44,438 bases of DNA from Caballeronia sp. SEWSISQ10-4 2 (GTDB lineage: Bacteria > Pseudomonadota > Gammaproteobacteria > Burkholderiales > Burkholderiaceae): NCBI RefSeq assembly GCF_030464885.1, contig NZ_JALPRJ010000070.1, forward strand, positions 1 through 44,438. Direction: 5' to 3'. The notes beneath the pieces were generated by a model. The model had not been told where the DNA came from. It saw nothing but the letters and a program-made list of their open reading frames with translations, and ran no database searches. This document shows, piece by piece, positions 7,242 to 14,968 of this stretch. The first letter of the stretch is position 1. Every line of letters starts with the position of its first letter. The position numbers were made by a program, and so were the translations under genes.

Positions 7242-7603
7242 TCCTAGTCATCATTCACCATTAGTTCCGGCGCAAAATTCTCCTTCGAGAAAGCAAACGC
7301 AACGACCTCGAACCAAGTCGCCAGCGAATCTGCATTAACGGCGTTCGCGGTCCTTGCGCTCCCTTTTCTCCTCTGGCTTGATTCGTTGGGGGGGCTGTCT
7401 CAAGAAGCTTGAGGACCTGGATATGCCGAGGTAGCGTTTCCCCGGCAGGCTCACATACCAGCGGTGAGGTTTCAAAGGCTTCCTCCTGCGATGTTCCGCT
7501 GCAACACGGCACCCCGAGTCACATTCAACACATCGGCCGCCCGGCCGAAATGGCGAGTCTCGATGACTTCAGCGAATGTTTCCAGTTGGTGCCTATCAAA
7601 AAC
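7230..7603 (-). pseudogene. ArgP/LysG-type LysR regulator relic, frameshifted
   Basis: Read on the minus strand, three frames in turn give ordered pieces of an ArgP/LysG-type LysR protein. At 7500-7597 is DRHQLETFAEVIETRHFGRA then ADVLNVTRGAVLQR, the usual N-terminal HTH with Leu where Ser is normal. In a second frame at about 7390-7490 is EEAFETSPLVCEPAGETLPR followed by HIQVLKLLE. In a third frame from 7342 is AVNADSLATWFEVVAF then ENFAPELMVNDD, a TAG, and DYT, where family members read DQDHT. Thus it carries at least two frameshifts, an in-frame stop, no start codon and no effector-binding domain beyond about residue 120. It is dead. Members of this family normally control amino-acid exporters. 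Confidence 0.75.
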
Positions 7604-7604
7604 T

Positions 7605-7665
7605 CATATAGCAGATCTGCGGTCGGCTCGCGCTTTAGCGCCAGCAGCGCAAGTTGCGCTATATG
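7605..7665. repeat. Nested inverted repeats upstream of the LysR relic
   Basis: CATATAGC at 7605-7612 and GCTATATG at 7658-7665 are perfect 8-bp arms. Inside them, GCGCAA-G-TTGCGC (7648-7660) is a tight hairpin. The pair sits directly upstream of the regulator relic and may be its old operator or an insertion-sequence end. No function can be assigned. Confidence 0.45.
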
Positions 7666-7778
7666 AAGGGGTTTTGGGCCTACGCTCTGTTGAATCTACT
7701 CACGGCAGCTAGAACCGTTGGTTACCGCAATGGTGCTTGCCGGTGCTTTCCGCACGGGCGGCAGCAGCTTGTCCTCCG

Positions 7779-8012
7779 CGGTGGCACGAGTCTCACAGTG
7801 TATCCCGCCACCGGCAACTGACGAGCCCAGTGATGCGCACCTCCGCACGCCTCCATGCCGATGACAGCGTTTCGCGGCACTCGTTCTTGCAGGGCCTTCA
7901 ACCAGTCGGCTCTCGGGAGCCTACGCCGCCAGACCGCTTCCCCGCTTCGATCTACACCGTGGATCTGAAAGACATCCTTCGCAAGGTCGACTCCAACGCG
8001 GATAAGGTTCAT
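7779..8012 (-). mobile_element. IS110-family transposase N-terminal fragment
   Basis: The minus-strand frame from ATG 8012 reads MNLIRVGVDLAKDVFQIHGV and continues to MEACGGAHHWARQLPVAGYT, VRLVPP. This is the start of the RuvC-like DEDD domain of IS110-family transposases, with the first Asp (residue 9) and the conserved Glu in GMEACGGAHHWA. Full-length members then continue QFVKPYVKSNKND and run to about 340 residues. Here homology breaks after VPP at about 7779, and about 260 residues including the Ser-containing C-terminal domain are missing. It is an inactive fragment, lying next to an IS5 fragment in a zone of repeated insertions. Confidence 0.8.
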
Positions 8013-8129
8013 TTTGGGTTCCTCATTCAACGAAGCGTGAGCAATCCAGTGCGGCACTTTCTCGCCTACGGGGTGAGGAAGAGTCCATCTCATCTGGCGA
8101 TGATCAAAACGCAGGGGCGACTCACCTGA

Positions 8130-8327
8130 CAGAGCGCGGTGAACTACGGGCGGCGTGCACTTGTCGAGACCACCATGGGTTGCTATAGAGCGCTGATCGG
8201 CAGGCCCTTGCGCGCACGGGATCTGCCTGCGCGACAAACCGAGGCCGCCATCGGCGTGGCGGTACTCAACCGCATGTTGGCCGCTGCACGCCCGAACTCC
8301 GTTCGTTGTAAGGTGCAGCCCGCCTAG
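8130..8327 (+). mobile_element. IS5-family transposase C-terminal fragment
   Basis: The plus-strand frame reads VNYGRRALVETTMGCYRALI then RARDLPARQTEAAIGVAVLN, RMLAAARPNSVRCK, stop at 8327. This is the typical C-terminal end of IS5-family DDE transposases of Burkholderiales, including the Glu of the catalytic triad in RRALVETTM. Everything upstream is absent: a TGA precedes the fragment at 8127-8129. It is inactive. The right end of the IS should lie within about 60-90 bp after the stop, which is where the perfect palindrome at 8378-8416 is found. Confidence 0.75.
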
Positions 8328-8377
8328 CCCATGAGGAAAGGGCAAATCTCCGCCCCGCTTTCCTCCATGCAACAACG

Positions 8378-8416
8378 CCACCGGCATACGTCGGGATACC
8401 CGACGTATGCCGGTGG
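8378..8416. repeat. Perfect palindrome, 18-bp arms with 3-bp centre
   Basis: The left arm CCACCGGCATACGTCGGG (8378-8395) is the exact reverse complement of 8399-8416, separated only by ATA. It follows the IS5-family fragment and precedes the DszC-like operon. A hairpin this strong could stop transcription coming from the island, though there is no T-run on either side. It could also be two abutted copies of an insertion-sequence terminal repeat. Confidence 0.9.
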
Positions 8417-8533
8417 CCGCCGCCTCTTTGCACTCGACATGAGATAGATCCTAGGCTCGCACAGGACGCGCTACGCCAGTTTGCGGCGAGACTCCATTCC
8501 AGAAGCGCGCATATTAATAGCTCAAATCGCTCG

Positions 8534-8562
8534 TTTTGCGCTGCGTGCCGCATCCCTATACT
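8534..8562 (+). promoter_or_regulatory. Candidate sigma-70 promoter of the first sulfur operon
   Basis: TTTTGC at 8534-8539 and TATACT at 8557-8562 are spaced 17 bp apart, about 100 bp before the start at 8664. The -10 box is good and the -35 box poor, as expected for an activator-dependent promoter. A perfect 14-bp palindrome GGCCGGATCCGGCC lies downstream at 8619-8632, within the leader. A CysB-type site was looked for but could not be defined. Confidence 0.35.
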
Positions 8563-8663
8563 GACCCGTCGGACTGGCAAAGCCAATCCCGACTTAGAAT
8601 TTCCGACTTCGGCTGTGTGGCCGGATCCGGCCCGATCCGTGCTCTTTAATAAGGAATGAAGGC

Positions 8664-9881
8664 ATGCAGGTGGCTCAAGAATCAGCCGCGCAGTCGCGGC
8701 TTCATGCGGTATTGGCCGCGTTGCCGGCACTGGCAAAAACAATCGGCGAAGACGCCGCACAACGTGAAGCGCGACGTGAGTTGCCGTTCGACCGCTTTGG
8801 GCTATTTCGCGAATCGGGTCTTGGCCAGTTGCGTATTCCCGTCGAGTGGGGAGGCCTGGGCGGTTCGCTGGAAGATCTCTTTCATGTGGTCGCCACGCTC
8901 GCGGCCGAAGAGTCGAATGTCGCGCACGCATTACGGATTCACTACGACCTGACCGAGTCACTGTTACTGTCGACGCGCTCGGCATTCAACGATACGCAGA
9001 TCGAGCGCGTGCGGGAAGGAGCGATCTTTGGCGGCGCGTCGACTGAACTCGGGACTTTACGGCCCGGTGAAATCGTCACTAAGCTCGTACGTGACGGCGA
9101 GCACTTTCGCGTGACGGGGAAGAAATACTATTCGACCGGCACTGCGTTTTCTGACTATGCGCGTATCAATGTGCAGGACGAAAATGACGAAAAGGTATCG
9201 ATCGTCATTCCGGTCGCGCGCGAAGGTCTACGGGTGCTCGACGATTGGGACGGCATGGGTCAGCGCATGACCGCGAGCGGCAGTCTCGTGCTCGAGAACG
9301 TGCGGGTCTTCGCGCACGAGATTGCGGTGCGAGGTTATACGAGTCTCGCCGGCCGACACGGCAGCGCCGTACGGCAGTTGCATCTGGTCGCCGTGGCGGC
9401 CGGTATCGTGCGCAACATTCTCGCGGATGCGCGGCGGTACGTCACTCAGTATGGCCGGCCGGTGCTGCATAGCCCGGCGTCGTCGGCGCGCGAGGATGGC
9501 TTTGTGCAGCAGGTGGTCGGGGACCTCGCCGCGCACAGCCTGTCGATCGATGCGTTGGTGCAGCAGAACGCGCGTACGCTGGATCGGTCGGCGAATGCGA
9601 TCCATAGCGGGGCGGTCAACGCGGAAGAGCTGGTGTTAGAGGGCGCGCTTGCCACCGCGAAGACGCAACTGGTGGTCAGCAAGCTGGCGCTGCATGCAGG
9701 CGAGCGTCTGTTCGAGATCGGCGGCGCGTCGGCCACCGCGCGCTCGCATAACTTCGATCGCCATTGGCGCAATCTGCGCACGATCTTCAGTCATAACCCG
9801 TTGCTGCATAAAGCACGGGTAATCGGCGATTACGAGTTGAACGGGGTGACCACGCATCTGACCGAAGGGCGCGTGTTCTGA
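8664..9881 (+). CDS. DszC/SfnB-like flavin-dependent monooxygenase (acyl-CoA dehydrogenase fold)
   Basis: A 405-residue cytoplasmic flavoprotein of the acyl-CoA dehydrogenase fold. The C-terminus reads FDRHWRNLRTIFSHNPLLHK then ARVIGDYELNG, with His377 where DszC and relatives have their catalytic His (DszC His391); the Glu base of true acyl-CoA dehydrogenases was not seen. The N-terminal helical domain has FRESGLGQLRIPVEWGGLGG and the middle beta domain has GKKYYSTGT and GMGQRMTASGSLVLENVRV. In DszC and SfnB-type proteins reduced FMN and O2 oxidise sulfur compounds. It is the first gene of a plus-strand operon carrying binding proteins and a transporter, and has an AAGGAATGAAGG leader site. 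The substrate is unknown; the sulfur role comes from the family and from the DszB-like gene at 20.5 kb. Confidence 0.85.
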   Translation: MQVAQESAAQSRLHAVLAALPALAKTIGEDAAQREARRELPFDRFGLFRESGLGQLRIPVEWGGLGGSLEDLFHVVATLAAEESNVAHALRIHYDLTESLLLSTRSAFNDTQIERVREGAIFGGASTELGTLRPGEIVTKLVRDGEHFRVTGKKYYSTGTAFSDYARINVQDENDEKVSIVIPVAREGLRVLDDWDGMGQRMTASGSLVLENVRVFAHEIAVRGYTSLAGRHGSAVRQLHLVAVAAGIVRNILADARRYVTQYGRPVLHSPASSAREDGFVQQVVGDLAAHSLSIDALVQQNARTLDRSANAIHSGAVNAEELVLEGALATAKTQLVVSKLALHAGERLFEIGGASATARSHNFDRHWRNLRTIFSHNPLLHKARVIGDYELNGVTTHLTEGRVF

Positions 9882-9926
9882 CGAATCGCTGCTTTTATTT
9901 CACGCGTTGTTCTACCACGAAGATCC

Positions 9927-10271
9927 ATGAGCCGAGACCTACTTCTCTTGCTGGAACCGGGCTTCACAGATCCGAACCATCCCGGCGAGCGTTTCATCTG
10001 TCCGGATGGCGCGCCTATCGAAGGGCTGCTCGCCAGCGAACCGGCACTGAACGCACGCCTCGACATCCGCCGTCTGCCGTTCCCGCGTCCTCGTGTGGCC
10101 GTGATCGATGTGCTCGACGCCGAGCACCAGAGTCTACCGGTGCTGATTTTCGGCGACGAACGGCCAGCACCTGCAGATGCACAGAAACTTGGAGGCAAGC
10201 GCTTCGTGACCGATACTCGCCGGATACTTGACCTGCTTGCCGAGCGTCACGGTTTTCCCAAAGTGCATTGA
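9927..10271 (+). CDS. DUF3088-family protein
   Basis: A 114-residue protein whose start (MSRDLLLLLEPGFTDPNHPG), IEGLLAS, LDIRRLPFPRPRVAVIDVL and HQSLPVLIF match the DUF3088 pattern. Members look thioredoxin-like and usually carry a CxxC pair in the ERFYCWHCALIEG region. Here that region reads ERFICPDGAPIEG, so the first Cys is present and the second is replaced by Gly. A classical dithiol redox role is therefore doubtful. It follows the DszC-like gene by 45 bp and precedes the transporter genes, so it belongs to the sulfur operon. Its biochemical role is unknown. Confidence 0.75.
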   Translation: MSRDLLLLLEPGFTDPNHPGERFICPDGAPIEGLLASEPALNARLDIRRLPFPRPRVAVIDVLDAEHQSLPVLIFGDERPAPADAQKLGGKRFVTDTRRILDLLAERHGFPKVH

Positions 10272-10509
10272 CGAAATAAGCGTGCGCGTACCGTGTACGG
10301 GACCCAGTTCGATACGGATGTCGACGACTTCATTGATGGGCGCTTGAGTACCGATCGGTTGGTCGTAGCGCCAACCTGACAGGATACATATGCAATCCTC
10401 AATTAATTCGTTCTTTTGTTTGCGCCGGATTGATATCTTGCGACCCATCCGATAGACATGGTGACGGCGTGCCAATGAGTGCGCCACACGCTTTCGCATG
10501 GGAGCACGC
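10272..10509. other. Non-coding gap before the first binding-protein gene
   Basis: No gene was seen. CCGTGTACGG near 10299 is a small palindrome. The patch around 10390-10440 is AT-rich (CAATTAATTCG, TTGATATC) and could hold an internal promoter for the binding-protein genes, but no box pair with proper spacing was found. Confidence 0.4.
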
Positions 10510-12144
10510 ATGAACAATCGCAGGCGATTTCATTCTGGCCGTCGTGGCGCGCTGATGGCTTTGGCCGGTAGCGCGGCGGGTCTCGCGCTCGGTCCTTTCG
10601 CGTCATTGGTGCGCGCTTCGGTGGAGAGCAGCGCAGTGGCGCCCTCTCGTGGTGGCCGGTTGACGCTGCTGGTGAATCCGGAGCCGAACGTGCTGATCAA
10701 TTTCGCGACCACGGCGGGCGCGGAACAGAAGATCAGCCCTAAAGTCACCGAAGGGCTGTTGAGCTATGACTTCAATGTCAAACCGCGCGCGCAACTCGCC
10801 AAAGCATGGTCGATAAGCGCTGACGGATTGCAATACACCTTCAAATTGCGCGAGGGCGTGCGCTGGCATGATGGCCAGCCGTTCACGTCGAAGGACGTGG
10901 CCGTGTCGATCGAGTTGCTGAAGCAGTACCATTCGCGTGGCCGCTCGACTTTTGCAAACGTTGTAGAAGTGCGCACGCCCGATGCACACACCGCATTGCT
11001 GCAGTTATCGAAGCCCGCGCCGTACCTGATCTATGCGCTAGCGGCATCCGAGTCGCCGATTGTGCCGGCACATCTCTACGGCAGCGGGGACCCGCTCAAC
11101 AACCCGCACAACATCGACCCGGTGGGCACTGGCCCCTATCGCTTCAAGACCTGGGAGCGAGGCAGTCACGCGGTGTTCGTTCGTAACCCCGGCTACTGGG
11201 ACGCACCGAAACCGTATATCGATGAACTGATCGTGCGTTTCATCGGTGATGCAGCGGCGCGCGCAGTCGCGCTCGAAACGGGTGAGCTCGATCTGGCCGG
11301 AGAAAATCCGGTGCCGCTGCTCGACATACAGCGGCTGCAGGCATTACCGCATCTCGCGCTGGAAACACGGGGCTACAGCTACAACGCCGCACAGACACAA
11401 TTGCAGTTCAACCTCGACAACCGCTACCTGTCGAAGCAGAAGGTACGCGAGGCGATTGCGCACAGCATCGACCGCCAGGCGATCCTGCAATCGGTCTGGT
11501 ACGGCTACGGGATCGTCGCGCCGTCGCCGATCAGTCCATTGCTGACACAGTTCTATGATCCGAGCGTGCCGACATGGCCGCACGATCTGGCCAAGGCGGA
11601 ACGACTGCTTGATGAGGCGGGACTGCCGCGGCAGTTCAACAGTTTTCGTTTCCCGTTGACTATCGACTACAACCCCTACGACCCTACCTTCGCGCGGCTT
11701 GCCGAGTATTTACGGCAAACGTTGCGCCAGGTAGGTATCGAGTCGACAGTGCGTTCGCAGGATTTCGGCGCGTATGTGAAGCGGATTTATACCGATCGCG
11801 ATTTCGATCTGGACGCAAACTTCCTTGGCAACACCTTCGATCCGACCGTAGGCGTGCAGCGGCTTTACTGGTCGCGCAACTTCAAGAAGGGCGTGCCGTT
11901 CTCGAATTCCTCGCACTATGACAACCCCGAGGTCGACCGCCTGCTCGAAGTGGCGGCGGTGGAAAATGATCCGCGCGCGCGGGTCGAATATTTCAGGCAG
12001 TTCCAGCAGGTGGTGGGGCGCGACTTGCCGATCCTCGACCTGATCACATTGAAGCAAGTGACCCTCTATAACAAACGCGTGCACAACCATACGGTCACCG
12101 CAGATGGTCTCGATGGAAACCTGGCCGACGTTTTCATCGCGTGA
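10510..12144 (+). CDS. Periplasmic ABC substrate-binding protein, peptide/nickel family 5 (copy 1)
   Basis: A 544-residue solute-binding protein of the SBP_bac_5 (DppA/OppA) family. ATG 10510 was preferred over 10498 because GGGAGC precedes it and the Tat signal then starts cleanly: NNRRRFHSGRRGALMALAGS, with cleavage probably near ASLVRA. Mature landmarks are RGGRLTLLVNPEPN, KVTEGLLSYDF, the signature YTFKLREGVRWHDGQPFTSK, and GTGPYRFKTWERGS. The Tat signal suggests folding in the cytoplasm before export. By eye it is closest to the binding protein encoded next (both end VHNHTV...DG...GNLADV). It should deliver its ligand to the permease pair at 13950-15928. The ligand is unknown; this family carries peptides, glutathione, nickel and other amide-containing compounds. 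Confidence 0.92.
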   Translation: MNNRRRFHSGRRGALMALAGSAAGLALGPFASLVRASVESSAVAPSRGGRLTLLVNPEPNVLINFATTAGAEQKISPKVTEGLLSYDFNVKPRAQLAKAWSISADGLQYTFKLREGVRWHDGQPFTSKDVAVSIELLKQYHSRGRSTFANVVEVRTPDAHTALLQLSKPAPYLIYALAASESPIVPAHLYGSGDPLNNPHNIDPVGTGPYRFKTWERGSHAVFVRNPGYWDAPKPYIDELIVRFIGDAAARAVALETGELDLAGENPVPLLDIQRLQALPHLALETRGYSYNAAQTQLQFNLDNRYLSKQKVREAIAHSIDRQAILQSVWYGYGIVAPSPISPLLTQFYDPSVPTWPHDLAKAERLLDEAGLPRQFNSFRFPLTIDYNPYDPTFARLAEYLRQTLRQVGIESTVRSQDFGAYVKRIYTDRDFDLDANFLGNTFDPTVGVQRLYWSRNFKKGVPFSNSSHYDNPEVDRLLEVAAVENDPRARVEYFRQFQQVVGRDLPILDLITLKQVTLYNKRVHNHTVTADGLDGNLADVFIA

Positions 12145-12331
12145 TGGCGAGACTCTGATTAGCCTACCGCCTTTCATACACGTCGTGCTTTGCATATGCG
12201 TAACGATTGGTTCTGTTGTTGCCGCGGCGGCTTTATCGTGAGCGCTGCGGCAGCAGCATGGCCGGCGAAATCACTGTGACATTGCACACGGCCGCGCACG
12301 GCCGAACCGTTGGCGAAAGGAACCGAATCAC

Positions 12332-13936
12332 ATGGCAGGACTGAATCGACGCGAATTTCTGATCTCATCGGGTGCTGCGCTGGCAGCGGCCGGCATGCCG
12401 GCACTGGCGCTCGCGCAGGGCGAAGCGTCCGCACAGAAACGGGGCGGTACGCTCAACGTGCTGATCAATCCCGAGCCGCCCGTACTCGTGTCGATCTTTC
12501 AGACAACCGGACCCGCGCTCGTCGCCAGTTCGAAAGTGCTTGAAGGGCTATTGGCCTATGACTTCGATCTGCGGCCGAAACCGCAATTGGCCACCGCGTG
12601 GACCGTCAGTCCGGATGGGCTGAAATACACATTCACGCTGCGCCAGAACGTCAAGTGGCACGACGGCCAGCCGTTCACCTCCGCCGACGTCGCGTTCTCG
12701 ATCGACTTGCTCAAAGCGGTGCACCCGCGTGGCCGCAGCACGTTCGCCAATGTGACGCGCGTCGCCACGCCGGATGCACAGACCGCGGTCATCGAATTGT
12801 CGAAGCCGGCGCCTTATCTGTTGAAGGCGCTGTCCGCCGGAGAATCGCCGATCGTGCCGAAGCATCTTTACGTATCCGGCGACCCGCTGAGCAACCCGCA
12901 CAACAATGCGCCGGTCGGCACGGGCCCATACCGCTTCAAGTCATGGACGCGCGGCGCCAACATTGTCTATGAACGCAATCCGGATTACTGGGACGCGGGC
13001 AAACCCTACATCGACGGCCTCGTCTTCAAGGTGATTCCCGACGCCGCCGCCCGCTCCGCGGCGTTCGAAACCGGTGCACTCGATCTGGGCGGCGAAAACC
13101 CGGTGCCGCTCACCGATCTGCCGCGCCTCACACAACTGCCGCAGCTGGCGGTCGAAACGCGCGGTTACCGCTTTCTCGAACCTTTATCGGAGATCGACTT
13201 CAATCTCGATCATCCGATCCTCAAGGATTTGCGGGTGCGCCAGGCGATTGCTCACGCGATCAATCCGCAAGTCGTGCAACGCACGATTGCGTATGGCTAC
13301 GCCGATCTGTCGCCGACGCCGATCACGCCCGGATCGCCTTATCACGATGCAAAGCTCGCGCCGTACGCGTTCGATATCGGCAACGCGGAGAAACTGCTCG
13401 ACGCGGCCGGCTATCCGCGCAAGAACGGTGGCGTGCGCTTCGGCCTGACTCACGATTTCCTGCCGTACGGCGACCTGTACCGCCGTCAGGCCGACTACGT
13501 GAAGTCTGCGTTGGCGCGTGTCGGCATCGACGTCACGGTGCGCTCGCAGGATTTGCCGGCGTTCCTGAAGCGCGTGTACGCCGATCGCCAGTTCGATTTC
13601 ACGAGCATCGGCGTCAATACGCTGTTCGATCCGAGCGTGGGTGTGCAGCGTCTCTATTGGTCGAAGAACATTCGCTCCGGCGTGCCGTTTTCCAATGCAC
13701 CGCATTACAGCAACCCCGAAGTAGACCGGCTGCTGGAATCCGCGGCGATCGAAACCGACGAAAGCAAACGCGTCGCGCTCTATCAGCAGTTCCAGCAGAT
13801 CGTGTATCGCGACCTACCCATTCTCAATCTTGTCGCGCCGCAGATGATCACGCTGGCGAACCGGCGCGTGCATAACCACACGGTGTCAGCGCAGGGACTC
13901 GAAGGCAATCTCGCCGATGTCTACCTGAGCGCCTGA
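12332..13936 (+). CDS. Periplasmic ABC substrate-binding protein, family 5 (copy 2)
   Basis: A 534-residue SBP_bac_5 protein with a textbook Tat signal: NRREFLISSGAALAAAG, cleavage near ALALAQG. Family landmarks are YTFTLRQNVKWHDGQPFTSA, KVLEGLLAYDF, GTGPYRFKSWTRGA, RQAIAHAIN and GVPFSNAPHYSNPEVDRLLE. AAGGAA lies upstream of the start. It lies 187 bp after copy 1 and 13 bp before the first permease gene, so it is the binding protein most closely tied to the membrane complex. Its paralogue upstream is similar along the full length, which indicates tandem duplication and divergence. Ligand unknown; an organosulfur amide or peptide is suggested by the neighbours. Confidence 0.93.
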   Translation: MAGLNRREFLISSGAALAAAGMPALALAQGEASAQKRGGTLNVLINPEPPVLVSIFQTTGPALVASSKVLEGLLAYDFDLRPKPQLATAWTVSPDGLKYTFTLRQNVKWHDGQPFTSADVAFSIDLLKAVHPRGRSTFANVTRVATPDAQTAVIELSKPAPYLLKALSAGESPIVPKHLYVSGDPLSNPHNNAPVGTGPYRFKSWTRGANIVYERNPDYWDAGKPYIDGLVFKVIPDAAARSAAFETGALDLGGENPVPLTDLPRLTQLPQLAVETRGYRFLEPLSEIDFNLDHPILKDLRVRQAIAHAINPQVVQRTIAYGYADLSPTPITPGSPYHDAKLAPYAFDIGNAEKLLDAAGYPRKNGGVRFGLTHDFLPYGDLYRRQADYVKSALARVGIDVTVRSQDLPAFLKRVYADRQFDFTSIGVNTLFDPSVGVQRLYWSKNIRSGVPFSNAPHYSNPEVDRLLESAAIETDESKRVALYQQFQQIVYRDLPILNLVAPQMITLANRRVHNHTVSAQGLEGNLADVYLSA

Positions 13937-13949
13937 TAGGAGAGCGACG

Positions 13950-14930
13950 ATGACCCGACGTTTGCGTTTCGGTGCGATTGCACGGCGCACTGCATGGCAG
14001 GCGTTGCCGACGGCGGTCGGTATCGTGATCCTGAACTTCTTCCTGCTGAAACTGATGCCGGGCGATGCCGCCGACGTGCTCGCCGGCGAATCCGGCTCGG
14101 CGACCGCGGAAACGATGCAGGTCCTGCGCGCGAAGTTCGGCCTCGATCAGCCTGTGCTGCATCAGTTATGGTCGTATCTGACTCATTTGTCGCACTTCAG
14201 TCTGGGCTATTCGCCGCGCTATGACATGCCGGTGATGCAGCTGATCCTCTCGCGCTTGCCGAATACGCTGCTGCTGATGGGTGTCGCGATGTCGTTCGCG
14301 ATCGTGGCGGGTGTCGTACTCGGCGCGGTGATGGCGCATTGGGCCGGCAAGTGGCCGGACCGCGTGCTGTCGGTGCTGGCGCTGCTGTTCTATTCCACAC
14401 CGGGCTTCTGGATCGGTCTGCTCGCCATCGTGCTGTTCTCCGTGCGGCTCGGCTGGCTGCCCAGCGGCGGCAACGTCACGCTCGGCGTGCAACTGCACGG
14501 CTTCGCTTATTTAGCCGACGCAGCCAGGCACGTGCTGCTGCCTGCCGCGACGCTGGCGACTTTCTTCGTTGCGATTTATGCGCGGCTTACGCGCGCCGCG
14601 ATGCTGGAAGTGCAGCGCCAGGATTTCGTACGGACCGCTCAGGCCAAGGGGCTGCATCCGTGGCGTGTGACGGTACGGCACGTACTGCGCAACGCACTGA
14701 TGCCGCTGACGACGATCATCGGCATCCATTTCGGCACGCTGCTCGGCGGTGCCGCGGTGACCGAAACGGTGTTCAGCTGGCCGGGGCTTGGACGGCTCGC
14801 GCTCGACGCCGTGATGGCGCGTGACTTCAGCGTGCTGCTAGGGGTGCTGTTGCTGTCGTCGGTGCTCGTGATCGTAGCCAACGTTCTGGTCGACTTGCTG
14901 CAGGCGTGGCTCGATCCACGCGTAGCGTGA
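13950..14930 (+). CDS. ABC transporter permease, DppB/GsiC-like
   Basis: A 326-residue inner-membrane permease with about six spans. It begins with the DppB-type helix LPTAVGIVILNFFLLKLMPG, then DAADVLAGESG, which is typical of the long first periplasmic segment. The EAA coupling loop is QDFVRTAQAKGLHPWRVTVR followed by HVLRNALMPL, the site that contacts the ATPase. AGGAGA lies before the start. It works as a heterodimer with the next gene product. It is the only DppB-type gene in the window, although five binding proteins are present. Confidence 0.94.
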   Translation: MTRRLRFGAIARRTAWQALPTAVGIVILNFFLLKLMPGDAADVLAGESGSATAETMQVLRAKFGLDQPVLHQLWSYLTHLSHFSLGYSPRYDMPVMQLILSRLPNTLLLMGVAMSFAIVAGVVLGAVMAHWAGKWPDRVLSVLALLFYSTPGFWIGLLAIVLFSVRLGWLPSGGNVTLGVQLHGFAYLADAARHVLLPAATLATFFVAIYARLTRAAMLEVQRQDFVRTAQAKGLHPWRVTVRHVLRNALMPLTTIIGIHFGTLLGGAAVTETVFSWPGLGRLALDAVMARDFSVLLGVLLLSSVLVIVANVLVDLLQAWLDPRVA

Positions 14931-14968
14931 CCTGTGGCCCTTGACCTGTTTTTTCTCAGAGGGATGAA

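Noticed and set aside
7235..7264. A frameshift near 7237 would extend the small membrane protein with VVLVIIHH, giving a second hydrophobic segment.
   Set aside because: The same bases read as a regulator relic on the other strand (MVNDD, stop, DYT), so the hydrophobic reading is probably its antisense shadow. Truncation at a junction explains the data better.
8664..9881. Annotation as a beta-oxidation acyl-CoA dehydrogenase.
   Set aside because: The C-terminal active-site region has the His pattern of DszC/SfnB-like monooxygenases and the context is transport and sulfur genes, with no beta-oxidation partners.
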